A DNA stretch of 33,479 nt, taken from NCBI RefSeq assembly GCF_001598275.1, contig NZ_BCYQ01000025.1, forward strand, positions 1 to 33,479, read 5' to 3'. This document shows, piece after piece, positions 8,485-16,033 of this stretch. The notes beneath the pieces are model-generated. The model ran no database searches and was not told the DNA's origin. It saw only the letters and a program-made list of their open reading frames with translations. The DNA is from Moraxella oblonga NBRC 102422 (GTDB taxonomy: Bacteria > Pseudomonadota > Gammaproteobacteria > Pseudomonadales > Moraxellaceae). The translations under genes were made by a program, and so were the position numbers. Each line of letters starts with the position of its first letter. Position 1 is the stretch's first letter.

Positions 8485-8593
8485 GATTGGTGATTTTTGT
8501 TAAAATGGTGGTTTAAATGCTTACCATTATCGCTAAATTAGCCAAGAAATTCAACCATACATGATACTTTTCGTGCATTTGATGGGATTTTTT

Positions 8594-8606
8594 GTTATAC
8601 TATATC
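8594..8606. promoter_or_regulatory. Putative Zur box overlapping the -10 region of the His-rich lipoprotein gene
   Basis: GTTATACTATATC matches the palindromic core of the gammaproteobacterial Zur operator, GTTATANTATAAC, at all but one of the twelve specified positions (T for A at 8605). TATACT (8596-8601) inside it can serve as the -10 box, so bound Zur would block transcription, which would otherwise begin near 8608. The downstream gene encodes a His-rich, probably zinc-binding lipoprotein, which supports zinc control. It lies in the spacer divergent from cydDC. Sequence match is seen; regulation is inferred. Confidence 0.55.
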
Positions 8607-8633
8607 TCTTTTCGTTGACCACTGGATATTTTT

Positions 8634-9113
8634 ATGAAAAAAATCATCGCTTTATCTTTTGTTGCCATGCTTGGTCTGACTGCTTGTGAAAAGCCTACCA
8701 GTCAGCCCACCGAAAAAACCGAAACCGCCACCCCCCAAACCAACACCACACCCACACCTCCCGAGCAACACGCCCAAGACAACGCTCACGCAGGACATAC
8801 GCATGAACACGACGACCACGCTCACGAAGGACACAATCATGAGGGGCACGACCATGCCAGTCATGGTGATGCGTATCAATGTGGCGACAAAACCATTCAT
8901 ATCGCCATTCATGAACACGAGGGAGAACATGAAGCACATCTTACCCAAGATGACATCACTTATGATTTGAACGAAAGTGAAAATGGCAAATTCATCTCTG
9001 ATGATGATAGCATTGACGGTAGTGAAAAAGGCATGGCACTCAAACTGGATGGCAACAAAGCCACCGTCAGCACACCAGATGACAAAGTGCTTCTTGATTG
9101 CACTAAGGCGTGA
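8634..9113 (+). CDS. His-rich lipoprotein, probable periplasmic zinc binder
   Basis: A 159-residue lipoprotein. The signal peptide ends in lipobox LTAC with the lipidated Cys18. A Thr/Pro/Gln linker (20-45) leads to a dense His/Asp/Glu segment (about 46-78, repeats such as EGHNHEGHDHASH) that should bind zinc or a similar metal. The C-terminal domain (about 80-159) begins YQCGDKTIHI and ends VLLDCTKA; Cys83 and Cys156 could form a disulfide, a layout reminiscent of the MliC lysozyme-inhibitor fold, though that is only a resemblance. Lys19-Glu/Lys near +2 does not suggest inner-membrane retention, so an outer-membrane location is likely. A Zur-like site sits in its promoter and a strong terminator follows. 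Function is probably zinc sequestration under zinc limitation, by inference. Confidence 0.8.
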   Translation: MKKIIALSFVAMLGLTACEKPTSQPTEKTETATPQTNTTPTPPEQHAQDNAHAGHTHEHDDHAHEGHNHEGHDHASHGDAYQCGDKTIHIAIHEHEGEHEAHLTQDDITYDLNESENGKFISDDDSIDGSEKGMALKLDGNKATVSTPDDKVLLDCTKA

Positions 9114-9123
9114 TGTTGATGAT

Positions 9124-9151
9124 AAAAAAACTTGGAGCAATCCAAGTTTTT
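9124..9151. terminator. Bidirectional terminator between the His-rich lipoprotein and the small membrane protein
   Basis: AAAAACTTGGA and TCCAAGTTTTT pair around GCAA, with A and T runs on both sides. It serves the convergent genes ending at 9113 (+) and 9178 (-). The stem core ACTTGG/CCAAGT is the same as in the terminator at 5003-5036. Confidence 0.9.
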
Positions 9152-9168
9152 ATTTTTGGTGTTTGTGA

Positions 9169-9187
9169 TTAAACCACCTACGGATTT
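9169..9187. repeat. Direct repeat copy 1, at the 3' end of the small membrane protein gene
   Basis: ATTAAACCACCTACGGATT recurs as ATTAAACCCCTACGGATT at 9670-9687, differing by one inserted base. Copy 1 contains the last codons and stop codon of the minus-strand gene at 9178-9669; copy 2 lies directly upstream of its ATG. The pattern suggests a former tandem gene duplication. Confidence 0.7.
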
Positions 9188-9669
9188 TCTACCAACGATA
9201 ACACACGACTTTTTTCAATACCTTTGGTTTTAGAAGCGTCCAAAATATTAAAACAAGCCGATGTACCAACTGGCAACCTTTTAAAATCAAGCGGTATTGG
9301 ATAGAAAAGATTTTTGCCATCCACAGTTAAAGTCATGGCATTTTGGGGCTCACCGTTTCTGCCACTTCTTTTTGCATTTGGGTTGGGCGGATTTTTGGGA
9401 TAATAACCATACACAACACCACATTTCATCACAATTTGCGTGTTGGACGCATGATGTTCGGTGTAGTAGCGATTTGTACTGACCAGCATCACCACACCTG
9501 CCACAAAAAACCAAAATGGCAAAGCATACACCGACCACAAATTCAGCTTAATGCGAGCATCAAACCCATATTTCGACCCATGCCACACAAACGCAATGAA
9601 TGTACCAAATGTAGAGGACATAACAATCAAGCAAATACCAAGCCAACGAATCAATGCCAACCACGCCAT
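9178..9669 (-). CDS. Small hypothetical membrane protein with two transmembrane segments
   Basis: A 163-residue protein I cannot assign to a named family. Two hydrophobic helices (about residues 4-28 and 46-65) are followed by a soluble C-terminal region of ~95 residues with a basic Pro/Asn-rich patch (PPNPNAKRSGRNGEP) and two cysteines. The ATG at 9669 has the strong ribosome site AGGGG. The gene starts 47 bases after the argC stop on the same strand and is probably co-transcribed. The sequence between argC and this start, read in frame, encodes GFLGYLKLMNP and a stop, whose last residues and DNA resemble the end of this gene (VENP), as though the tail of a lost paralogue remains. Confidence 0.7.
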   Translation of the reverse strand: MAWLALIRWLGICLIVMSSTFGTFIAFVWHGSKYGFDARIKLNLWSVYALPFWFFVAGVVMLVSTNRYYTEHHASNTQIVMKCGVVYGYYPKNPPNPNAKRSGRNGEPQNAMTLTVDGKNLFYPIPLDFKRLPVGTSACFNILDASKTKGIEKSRVLSLVENP

Positions 9670-9687
9670 ATTAAACCCCTACGGATT
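9670..9687. repeat. Direct repeat copy 2, between argC and the small membrane protein gene
   Basis: ATTAAACCCCTACGGATT, the partner of 9169-9187. On the minus strand it reads AATCCGTAGGGGTTTAAT, holding a stop codon (TAG) and the ribosome site of the next gene, as expected for the junction of a tandem gene pair. Confidence 0.7.
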
Positions 9688-9716
9688 CATCAATTTTAAA
9701 TACCCTAAAAACCCAA

Positions 9717-10799
9717 TCACGGCACGACCGCACAGCCCCCAAACTCCGTACTCAATCCGCACGTCTCATCAAAGCCACACAAGATATTCATGTTTTGCAC
9801 CGCTTGACCGCTCGCCCCTTTCACCAGATTATCTTGCACCACCAAAATGGTGAGTGTATCATCATCTTGATGAATAGCGATTTTTAGGCGGTTGGATGCA
9901 CGTACCGAACGAGTGTCAGGGAGCGAACCTTTGGGCAAAACATCAACAAATGGCTCATTTTGATAACTTTTTTCAAAAACCGCTTGCCAATCCATTGCCT
10001 GCCCTTCTTCTGTTAGGGTTAGGTGAATGGTACTAAACATACCTCGAATCATTGGCACAAGATGGGGAACAAAGCGAATTTTATGGGCAAATTTTGAACC
10101 CAAAAAGTCATGTACTCCTTGACAAATCTCAGGCGTGTGGCGGTGACTTGTTACCCCATAAGCCGAAAAGTTATCCGAAAGTTCGCTAAATAGCAAATTC
10201 ATCTTAGCGTTACGCCCTGCCCCTGACACACCTGATTTGGCATCAATGATGATGTTTTTTAAAATGAGTGGCTTATTTGCATGATTTTGCGTCTCAATCA
10301 CAGGTTTTAGACCCAAAATGGCGGTTGTGGGGTAACAACCTGGATTGGCGATGACTTGGGCAGTTTTGATACGCTCACGATGAATCTCAGCCAAACCATA
10401 GACCGCACCTGCCAGCACGTCTGCACAAGTGTGGTCTAGGGCATAGTATTGTTTAAATTCGTCCAAATTCTGTAAACGAAAATCCGCCCCCAAATCAATC
10501 ACCTTAACCCCTCGTGCGATAAGGGCAGGCGTGTATTTCATGGCAACCCCATGTGGTGTAGCGAAAAAGACGATTTGGCAGTTTTGCCCAATCTCATCCA
10601 TCACTTCGTCCGTCATGTCGCTATACACCACATCACACACACCAAGCAAACTGGGAAAAATCTGACTCACCGCTCGCCCCACCTCACTGCGTGAAGTCAG
10701 ATAGCGAATGCAAGCGTGGGGGTGCTGTGATAATAGACGAATCAGCTCTACGCCTGTGTAGCCTGTACCGCCAATAATGGCAACATTGATGGTCATCAT
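9717..10799 (-). CDS. argC: N-acetyl-gamma-glutamyl-phosphate reductase
   Basis: A 360-residue enzyme of arginine biosynthesis that reduces N-acetylglutamyl phosphate to the semialdehyde with NADPH in the cytosol. The nucleotide-binding loop GGTGYTG is at residues 10-16. The active-site cysteine is Cys155 in ANPGCYPT, and the conserved H-R-H-T-PE motif follows (SHRHTPEI). The length of about 360 suits the longer ArgC type. Two adjacent ATGs (10799 and 10796) are both possible, with GGAATG upstream. It has its own promoter at 10831-10859 and is divergent from nadK. No other arg gene is in the window. Confidence 0.94.
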   Translation of the reverse strand: MMTINVAIIGGTGYTGVELIRLLSQHPHACIRYLTSRSEVGRAVSQIFPSLLGVCDVVYSDMTDEVMDEIGQNCQIVFFATPHGVAMKYTPALIARGVKVIDLGADFRLQNLDEFKQYYALDHTCADVLAGAVYGLAEIHRERIKTAQVIANPGCYPTTAILGLKPVIETQNHANKPLILKNIIIDAKSGVSGAGRNAKMNLLFSELSDNFSAYGVTSHRHTPEICQGVHDFLGSKFAHKIRFVPHLVPMIRGMFSTIHLTLTEEGQAMDWQAVFEKSYQNEPFVDVLPKGSLPDTRSVRASNRLKIAIHQDDDTLTILVVQDNLVKGASGQAVQNMNILCGFDETCGLSTEFGGCAVVP

Positions 10800-10830
10800 A
10801 ATTCATTCCAAATACGTATTGTAAAATCCT

Positions 10831-10859
10831 ATTGTAATCACTTTTTGGCAATTTGGCAA
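10831..10859 (-). promoter_or_regulatory. Promoter of argC
   Basis: On the minus strand TTGCCA (10859-10854) and TACAAT (10836-10831) are separated by 17 bases. Predicted start about 10824, giving a leader of roughly 25 bases. Confidence 0.65.
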
Positions 10860-10906
10860 ACTTACTCACCCTCTTTACCGTATTGTTACAAAAAATCGCA
10901 TCTGTC

Positions 10907-10928
10907 ATGAAAAATTAACCATTTTCAT
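10907..10928. repeat. Inverted repeat in the argC/nadK divergent region
   Basis: ATGAAAA (10907-10913) and TTTTCAT (10922-10928) form a palindrome with an 8-base spacer. It lies upstream of both promoters. It loosely recalls ArgR boxes, which are AT-rich palindromes with CAT ends, but I cannot confirm this. Confidence 0.4.
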
Positions 10929-10940
10929 ACCTTGTTTTGA

Positions 10941-10968
10941 TTGTGAAAATTATAAATTTTGGTATGAT
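10941..10968 (+). promoter_or_regulatory. Promoter of nadK
   Basis: TTGTGA (10941-10946) and TATGAT (10963-10968) are 16 bases apart, with a TGG extension before the -10 box (extended -10). Start near 10975, leader about 26 bases. Confidence 0.62.
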
Positions 10969-11000
10969 AAGCAATCATTTTTAAGCCCTAACGCCAAATC

Positions 11001-11978
11001 ATGACCACAACCACCCCCAAACCCAAAAGAAGTCATTTTAAACGCATTGGACTTATCGGACGTGCTGGCAAAAAAAGCGTTGTCAACACCCTAAACCAAC
11101 TGATGAAACTGCTGTACGATTGGCAACTATCTGCCATTGTGGATACAACCACCGCCAGCATTGAGGGTATTTTGATTGATTTTAATCACACAGATGAAAA
11201 CCACATCAAAATCGTACCACGCTCACGCATGGGTGAATACTGTGATTTGGTGATTGTGGTAGGTGGAGATGGTTCTATTTTACAAGCAGGCTCAATGCTT
11301 GCTGGCACAGGCGTACCCGTACTTGGAATCAACCGTGGGCGACTTGGGTTTTTGGCGGACATTAATCCAGACAAATTAGAAACCGAGCTTGCTGATATTT
11401 TGTGTGGTAAATATCACACTGACGAACGGTTTTTGTTACATATGCAAATCATGGGAGAAAACTATGATGGCAAAAATCACGTCTTTCACGAAAGTTTTGC
11501 CCTAAATGACGTAGTACTTCACGCAGGAAAATCGGTGCATACCATTGATTTTAAACTAAAAATCAATGATGTTGATGTCTATCGCCAACACGCTGACGGT
11601 CTCATAGTAGCCACACCCACAGGCTCAACCGCCTATGCTCTATCAGCAGGAGGCCCTATCATTCACCCAAACCTTGATGCCATTTGCCTTGCTCCCATGC
11701 ACCCCCACACGCTGTCGTCTCGCCCCATTGTCGTGGCAGGCAGTAGCAAAATCACCATCACCATTCACAAAGACAACCGCACTCAACCAATGGTGAGCTC
11801 TGACGGCGAAGCAAGCGTCCCCCTAGAACCTGACCAAACACTCGTCATCACCAAGCACAACAAATCCTTGATACTCTTACACCCCGTAGGCGTGGATTTT
11901 TATCAGGCATGTCGCACCAAGCTCAATTGGAGTTTGTATAGTGATGAGTTTGCCCTTGACAATGAAAATGATGATTAA
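11001..11978 (+). CDS. nadK: NAD kinase
   Basis: A 325-residue cytosolic kinase that phosphorylates NAD to NADP with ATP or polyphosphate. The diagnostic GGDG motif is at residues 88-91 (VVGGDGSILQAG), followed by GINRGRLGFLAD and the glycine-rich HADGLIVATPTGSTAYALSA loop. The length is slightly above the usual ~295 because of a basic N-terminal tail (TTTTPKPKRSHFK) and an acidic C-terminal tail (DNENDD). The ATG at 11001 has little ribosome site, but the homologous core starts soon after, so the start could only be slightly later. The phospholipase D gene starts 10 bases after the stop, which implies an operon. Confidence 0.94.
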   Translation: MTTTTPKPKRSHFKRIGLIGRAGKKSVVNTLNQLMKLLYDWQLSAIVDTTTASIEGILIDFNHTDENHIKIVPRSRMGEYCDLVIVVGGDGSILQAGSMLAGTGVPVLGINRGRLGFLADINPDKLETELADILCGKYHTDERFLLHMQIMGENYDGKNHVFHESFALNDVVLHAGKSVHTIDFKLKINDVDVYRQHADGLIVATPTGSTAYALSAGGPIIHPNLDAICLAPMHPHTLSSRPIVVAGSSKITITIHKDNRTQPMVSSDGEASVPLEPDQTLVITKHNKSLILLHPVGVDFYQACRTKLNWSLYSDEFALDNENDD

Positions 11979-11987
11979 GAGCGATAT

Positions 11988-13541
11988 ATGTCTAAGTGGT
12001 TATTGGGAATGATTTTTGGGGCATTTTTGACAGCTTGTCAAAATTTGCCAAGCACCCCTCATTTGCCCAAAAGCATGGCACTCACCGAGCAAGCCCACGC
12101 CATTCATCACCAACTCAAACAATCCAAACTCACGCCTGCCAAAGCCCTACTAAAACTCACAGGCAACCAAATCCGCACCGATTTATCTGCTTATTACCCA
12201 ATCAGTACCGCTACTGACGCTTTTGTGGCAAGAAAAACACTCACGCAAATGGCAATGTATAGCATTGATGTACAATACTACATTTGGCACGATGATGAAG
12301 CAGGTTTGATTTTGTTAAAAGCCTTGTGGGACTCCGCCGAACGTGGCGTAACGGTGCGACTGCTCCTTGATGATTTTAACAGTTCGCCTGCACTAGATAG
12401 ATATCTTTTTACCTTTGCTAGCCACCCCAACATCGCCGTTCGCCTAACAAACCCCTTTAATTATCGGCACTCTAAAACGCTAAGCTACGTCAAGCACCCC
12501 ATTCGCCAAAACGTGCGTATGCACAACAAAAGCATGATTTTTGACGGTCATGTAAGCATCATCGGTGGGCGAAACATCGGCAATGAATACTTAAATAACG
12601 ACAACCACAACCACTTTGCCGACCTCGATGTCCTACTGGCAGGCAAAGTGGTAAATGATGTAAGTCAAAGTTTTGAAGACTATTGGCAATCGGCTCATGC
12701 CTACGACATACAAACACTCACCAACACACCACTCAAACATCTCCCCAATGATGTCCAATACCAAAAAATCGCCAACATCTACGAAAAAGCAACCACACAT
12801 TCTACTCTAAAAGAGCAGTTAAACACAGGCACAATCCCATTTCGTTGGGCAAACATCGCCTTTTTTGCTGACGATGTCAAAAAACTTGGGCGTAAAGCTG
12901 ATTATGATGAGTATTTGGTAAGTAAACTTCGCCAAACTCTACCCACACCCACCAAACAGCTAAGTATCATTTCATCATATTTTGTTCCCACCAAAAATGG
13001 CACAAAAATCCTAACCAATTTGGCAAATCATGGTGTACACATCAGCATTTTAACCAACGCCCTAAACGCCACCGATGTCCCAACTGTACACTCAGGTTAT
13101 GCCCATTGGCGAAAAGAATTATTAAAAGCAGGCGTAAAAATTTATGAGCTTAAAAACTCTGCCAGCCCAAAAGACACATTTCAATACCAAACCGCTACTG
13201 TAAGTCTACACGCAAAAACCTTTGCCATAGATGGAAAACAGGTTTTTATTGGCTCTTATAACATTGACCCACGCTCTGCCAATATCAACACCGAACTTGG
13301 TGTGGTGATTGATGACAACGAACTTGCAAAACACATACATTATGCGTTAAACAATCCAAATTCAACCAACCCCGATTTACTCAACCAAGCCTACGAACTT
13401 GGGCTTGACGAACATGGCAACATCATTTGGAAAACCCTAGAAAACGGTCAAGAAGTCATCTACCACACAGAACCTGCATCATTACCAAAACGTTGGGGGT
13501 TTAGTATGTTGGGCGTATTACCCATTGACGGCTTATTATAA
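11988..13541 (+). CDS. Phospholipase D-family lipoprotein, ClsC (YmdC)-like cardiolipin synthase
   Basis: A 517-residue protein with two HKD motifs: MHNKSMIFD (His179, Lys181, Asp186) and LHAKTFAID (His408, Lys410, Asp415), each followed by the GG/GS-x-N motif (GGRNIGNEY; GSYNIDPRS). This two-HKD layout and length fit ClsC/YmdC, which makes cardiolipin from phosphatidylglycerol and phosphatidylethanolamine. The N-terminus FLTAC has a lipobox with Cys17, so the protein is probably lipid-anchored and exported. That differs from many cytosolic-facing synthases and means a periplasmic phospholipase role is also possible. It starts 10 bases after nadK, and a ProP-like transporter gene starts 20 bases after its stop. 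Confidence 0.85.
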   Translation: MSKWLLGMIFGAFLTACQNLPSTPHLPKSMALTEQAHAIHHQLKQSKLTPAKALLKLTGNQIRTDLSAYYPISTATDAFVARKTLTQMAMYSIDVQYYIWHDDEAGLILLKALWDSAERGVTVRLLLDDFNSSPALDRYLFTFASHPNIAVRLTNPFNYRHSKTLSYVKHPIRQNVRMHNKSMIFDGHVSIIGGRNIGNEYLNNDNHNHFADLDVLLAGKVVNDVSQSFEDYWQSAHAYDIQTLTNTPLKHLPNDVQYQKIANIYEKATTHSTLKEQLNTGTIPFRWANIAFFADDVKKLGRKADYDEYLVSKLRQTLPTPTKQLSIISSYFVPTKNGTKILTNLANHGVHISILTNALNATDVPTVHSGYAHWRKELLKAGVKIYELKNSASPKDTFQYQTATVSLHAKTFAIDGKQVFIGSYNIDPRSANINTELGVVIDDNELAKHIHYALNNPNSTNPDLLNQAYELGLDEHGNIIWKTLENGQEVIYHTEPASLPKRWGFSMLGVLPIDGLL

Positions 13542-13560
13542 CGATATTTTTGGATAAATT

Positions 13561-14955
13561 ATGTCAAACACACATTCAATCACTTTATTAAACTCTTATC
13601 ATATTTATCTTATTGTTTTATCTGGATTGATTGCAGGCGTTGGCTTTTTTGATTTTACGTTATTTATTTATATGTCAGACATTTTTGATCAGACACTTTT
13701 TATGAATTGGCTTGATGGTTGGAGATATTATGCCAAAATCGTGATTCTTTTTTTGGCAGGTTATATTGGTATGCCTTTGGGGGGATTTTTTATTGGGCGT
13801 TATGGTGATATCCATGGGCGTAAATCGGCGTTATCCATCAGTTTAATCGGTGTTGGCATTTTTACATTGATTGCTTCTATCATACCCTTAACCAAACAAT
13901 TAGACACCATTATACCACTCCTATTAGGATTGATAAGATTTGGGCAAGGCATTGCTTTGGGAGGACTAATTCCCACCATTTGGGCATTTATCAGTGAACA
14001 TTTACCTACCAAACATTTGGGGGTTGGTTGCGGACTCATTATGGCAGGCAGTCTTTTAGGGTCGCTTTTGGCTTTTGTATTTTCCGCCAATCTTGAAAAC
14101 GCACTTACCTACGACCAAATCATGCTGTTTGGGTGGCGACTGCCTTTTTTAATTGGAGGTAGTTTGGCATGTTTTTTATTGCTTTTGGTACGCAACCTGC
14201 CAGAAACACCCATTTTTGAACAAATCCACACCCCCAACTACCAACAACCCAAACACCCCATCAGTAGCATCAATCTTGATGACCCCACTCATCAAGAAAT
14301 GGATATTTTGCTCAACCGCCACCCCTTAGAACCCACCAACGGCAAAGCGTTATCATTCCTTTATTCAATAACAAAAAAATACGCAACCTATTTTTTACCT
14401 GCATTTATCTTGTCATGGCAAATATTTAGCCTATTTATCATCATCGCCATTTTATTGCCCCAACTTATTAATATAGGCTTTGTAATCAAAGAATATTATC
14501 TACACATTGGGGCTATTATTAGTATGTTTTTTATGATACTAGGTTCATTATTTTATGGATTTTTAACAGATAGATTTAATGTTGGTAAAATTATTATTAT
14601 GGGTAGTATATTTTTATTATTACAAGTTATGTTGTTTTTTGGACATTTAAAATCAGGGGGAGAATTTATTTTGGTATTTTTTGCCTTACTGGGTTTTGCC
14701 AGTGGTATTATTGCCAGCTCACCCGTAGTAATCGTGAGAATCTTTCCTGCCAAAATTCGCTTATCTGGTGTGGCATTAACCATCAACACTGCTTTTGCTT
14801 TGATGGGCAGTCTGTTACCATTCTTTTTAAATTATACTACTTTTTCTTGGAGATTAACGCCCGCTTTGTATTTAACTTTTGTCATTTTAGTAACCATTTT
14901 TATCAGTTTTCATATTTATTATTTACCAAATACAGAGACAGATATGCAAAGGTGA
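13561..14955 (+). CDS. MFS transporter, metabolite:H+ symporter (ProP/KgtP-like) type
   Basis: A 464-residue integral membrane protein with about 12 hydrophobic helices. The loop after helix 2 has the MFS signature GRYGDIHGRKSAL (about residues 79-91), and GLIRFGQGIALGG in helix 4 followed by W-x-F-I-S-E fits the sugar/metabolite:H+ symporter branch that contains ProP, KgtP and ShiA. A polar central loop of ~60 residues (about 220-265) separates the two six-helix halves. The substrate is unknown; osmoprotectants or organic acids are candidates. It follows the phospholipase D gene by 20 bases and so is probably in the nadK operon. Its DNA is AT-rich, as is usual for membrane genes here. Confidence 0.85.
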   Translation: MSNTHSITLLNSYHIYLIVLSGLIAGVGFFDFTLFIYMSDIFDQTLFMNWLDGWRYYAKIVILFLAGYIGMPLGGFFIGRYGDIHGRKSALSISLIGVGIFTLIASIIPLTKQLDTIIPLLLGLIRFGQGIALGGLIPTIWAFISEHLPTKHLGVGCGLIMAGSLLGSLLAFVFSANLENALTYDQIMLFGWRLPFLIGGSLACFLLLLVRNLPETPIFEQIHTPNYQQPKHPISSINLDDPTHQEMDILLNRHPLEPTNGKALSFLYSITKKYATYFLPAFILSWQIFSLFIIIAILLPQLINIGFVIKEYYLHIGAIISMFFMILGSLFYGFLTDRFNVGKIIIMGSIFLLLQVMLFFGHLKSGGEFILVFFALLGFASGIIASSPVVIVRIFPAKIRLSGVALTINTAFALMGSLLPFFLNYTTFSWRLTPALYLTFVILVTIFISFHIYYLPNTETDMQR

Positions 14956-15133
14956 TTTTATAACATGAATTTTGATTATTACATAAAATAACAAAATATA
15001 ACAATCACCCATCACAAACGCACCCAAAACCACCATGTAATTCATCATTCATTACCTTAAAATAGCGGAGTTTTTTAACGTCATTATTTTTGTTAAAAAA
15101 AACAATAACAATGTTATACAATTAAGGTATTTT

Positions 15134-15841
15134 ATGAGCGATATTGCTTTATCTAAAAAGCTAGGTGCTGAATTTTTTGGCACATTTTGGTTGGTTTTTG
15201 GTGGCTGTGGTAGTGCAGTCTTGGCGGCAGGCATTCCCGAATTAGGCATTGGCTTTGCAGGCGTATCTTTGGCGTTTGGTTTAACGGTTCTAACAATGGC
15301 GTATGCCGTTGGACACATCTCTGGCGGACATTTTAACCCAGCAGTAACGCTAGGTCTTGTAGCAGGTGGACGTTTTGCCTCCAAAGATGCATTTGGTTAC
15401 ATCATCGCCCAAGTCATCGGTGGTATCGTGGGTGCAGGTGTGCTCTATGTCATCGCTTCTGGCATGACAGGTTTTGATGCGGTGGCGAGCGGTTTTGCTT
15501 CCAACGGCTTTGGCGAGCATTCACCAAACGGCTACTCAATGAAGGCTGTATTCGTCGCAGAAGTCGTGCTGACCGCATTTTTCCTCATCATCATTCATGG
15601 GGCAACTGACAAAAAAGCCCCCGCAGGTTTTGCACCGATTGCCATCGGTTTGGCATTGACACTCATTCACCTTATCAGTATTCCTGTATCAAATACTTCG
15701 GTAAACCCTGCTCGTAGTACGGCAGTAGCAGTATTCCAAAGTGGCTGGGCAATGGAACAACTGTGGTTATTTTGGGTCGCTCCCATCATCGGTGGCATAC
15801 TGGGTGGTGCGATTTATCGTGGCTTACTACAAAGCAAATAG
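15134..15841 (+). CDS. aqpZ: Aquaporin Z
   Basis: A 235-residue water channel of the inner membrane with six membrane helices and two NPA half-helices: NPA at 68-70 (GGHFNPAVT) and 191-193 (SVNPARS). The selectivity-filter residues expected for a water-specific AqpZ are present: Phe48, His179 (LIHLISIPV), Thr188 and Arg194. The ATG is preceded by AAGG at 15124-15127. It has 178 bases between it and the MFS gene, so it is probably transcribed separately, and ends at its own terminator. With the ClsC-like and ProP-like genes upstream it forms a neighbourhood suited to osmotic adjustment. Confidence 0.95.
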   Translation: MSDIALSKKLGAEFFGTFWLVFGGCGSAVLAAGIPELGIGFAGVSLAFGLTVLTMAYAVGHISGGHFNPAVTLGLVAGGRFASKDAFGYIIAQVIGGIVGAGVLYVIASGMTGFDAVASGFASNGFGEHSPNGYSMKAVFVAEVVLTAFFLIIIHGATDKKAPAGFAPIAIGLALTLIHLISIPVSNTSVNPARSTAVAVFQSGWAMEQLWLFWVAPIIGGILGGAIYRGLLQSK

Positions 15842-15852
15842 CTCCAATCCAT

Positions 15853-15888
15853 CAAAAAAAGCAAACCAATCTGTTTGTTTGCTTTTTT
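15853..15888 (+). terminator. Terminator after aqpZ
   Basis: The A-run plus GCAAAC (15861-15866) pairs with GTTTGC (15877-15882), followed by six T. The loop is 10 bases. Confidence 0.85.
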
Positions 15889-15958
15889 ATGGTCAATTCC
15901 ACTCAAAACCAGACAAAGTTTTTTATTCGTAGTAAGCTTGTCTAACCAAGACAGCAAG

Positions 15959-15992
15959 CCGTTCTACCCCACACTTGGCTCAGGACAAACGG
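15959..15992. repeat. Possible degenerate REP-like palindromic repeat
   Basis: A 34-base stretch bounded by CCGTT (15959-15963) and AACGG (15988-15992). On the minus strand it contains GTTTGTCCTGAGCC, close to the GTTCGTCCTGAGC core of a repeat that occurs in many bacterial genomes, but the second half no longer pairs well. It sits in the otherwise empty convergent gap between aqpZ and the AEC gene. Identification is from memory of that core and is uncertain. Confidence 0.35.
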
Positions 15993-16033
15993 TTTTTCCG
16001 CATAGTTTTGATGTGGATTAAGCATATTTAACA

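Noticed and set aside
8652-9145. Antisense and alternative-frame open frames over the His-rich lipoprotein
   Set aside because: Shadow of the CAC/CAT/GAC-rich coding sequence; the lipoprotein frame has a signal peptide, lipobox, promoter and terminator.
15070-15103. Imperfect inverted repeat GTTTTTTAAC / GTTAAAAAAAAC upstream of aqpZ
   Set aside because: The arms are nearly all A/T and need a two-base bulge, as expected by chance in such AT-rich spacer.
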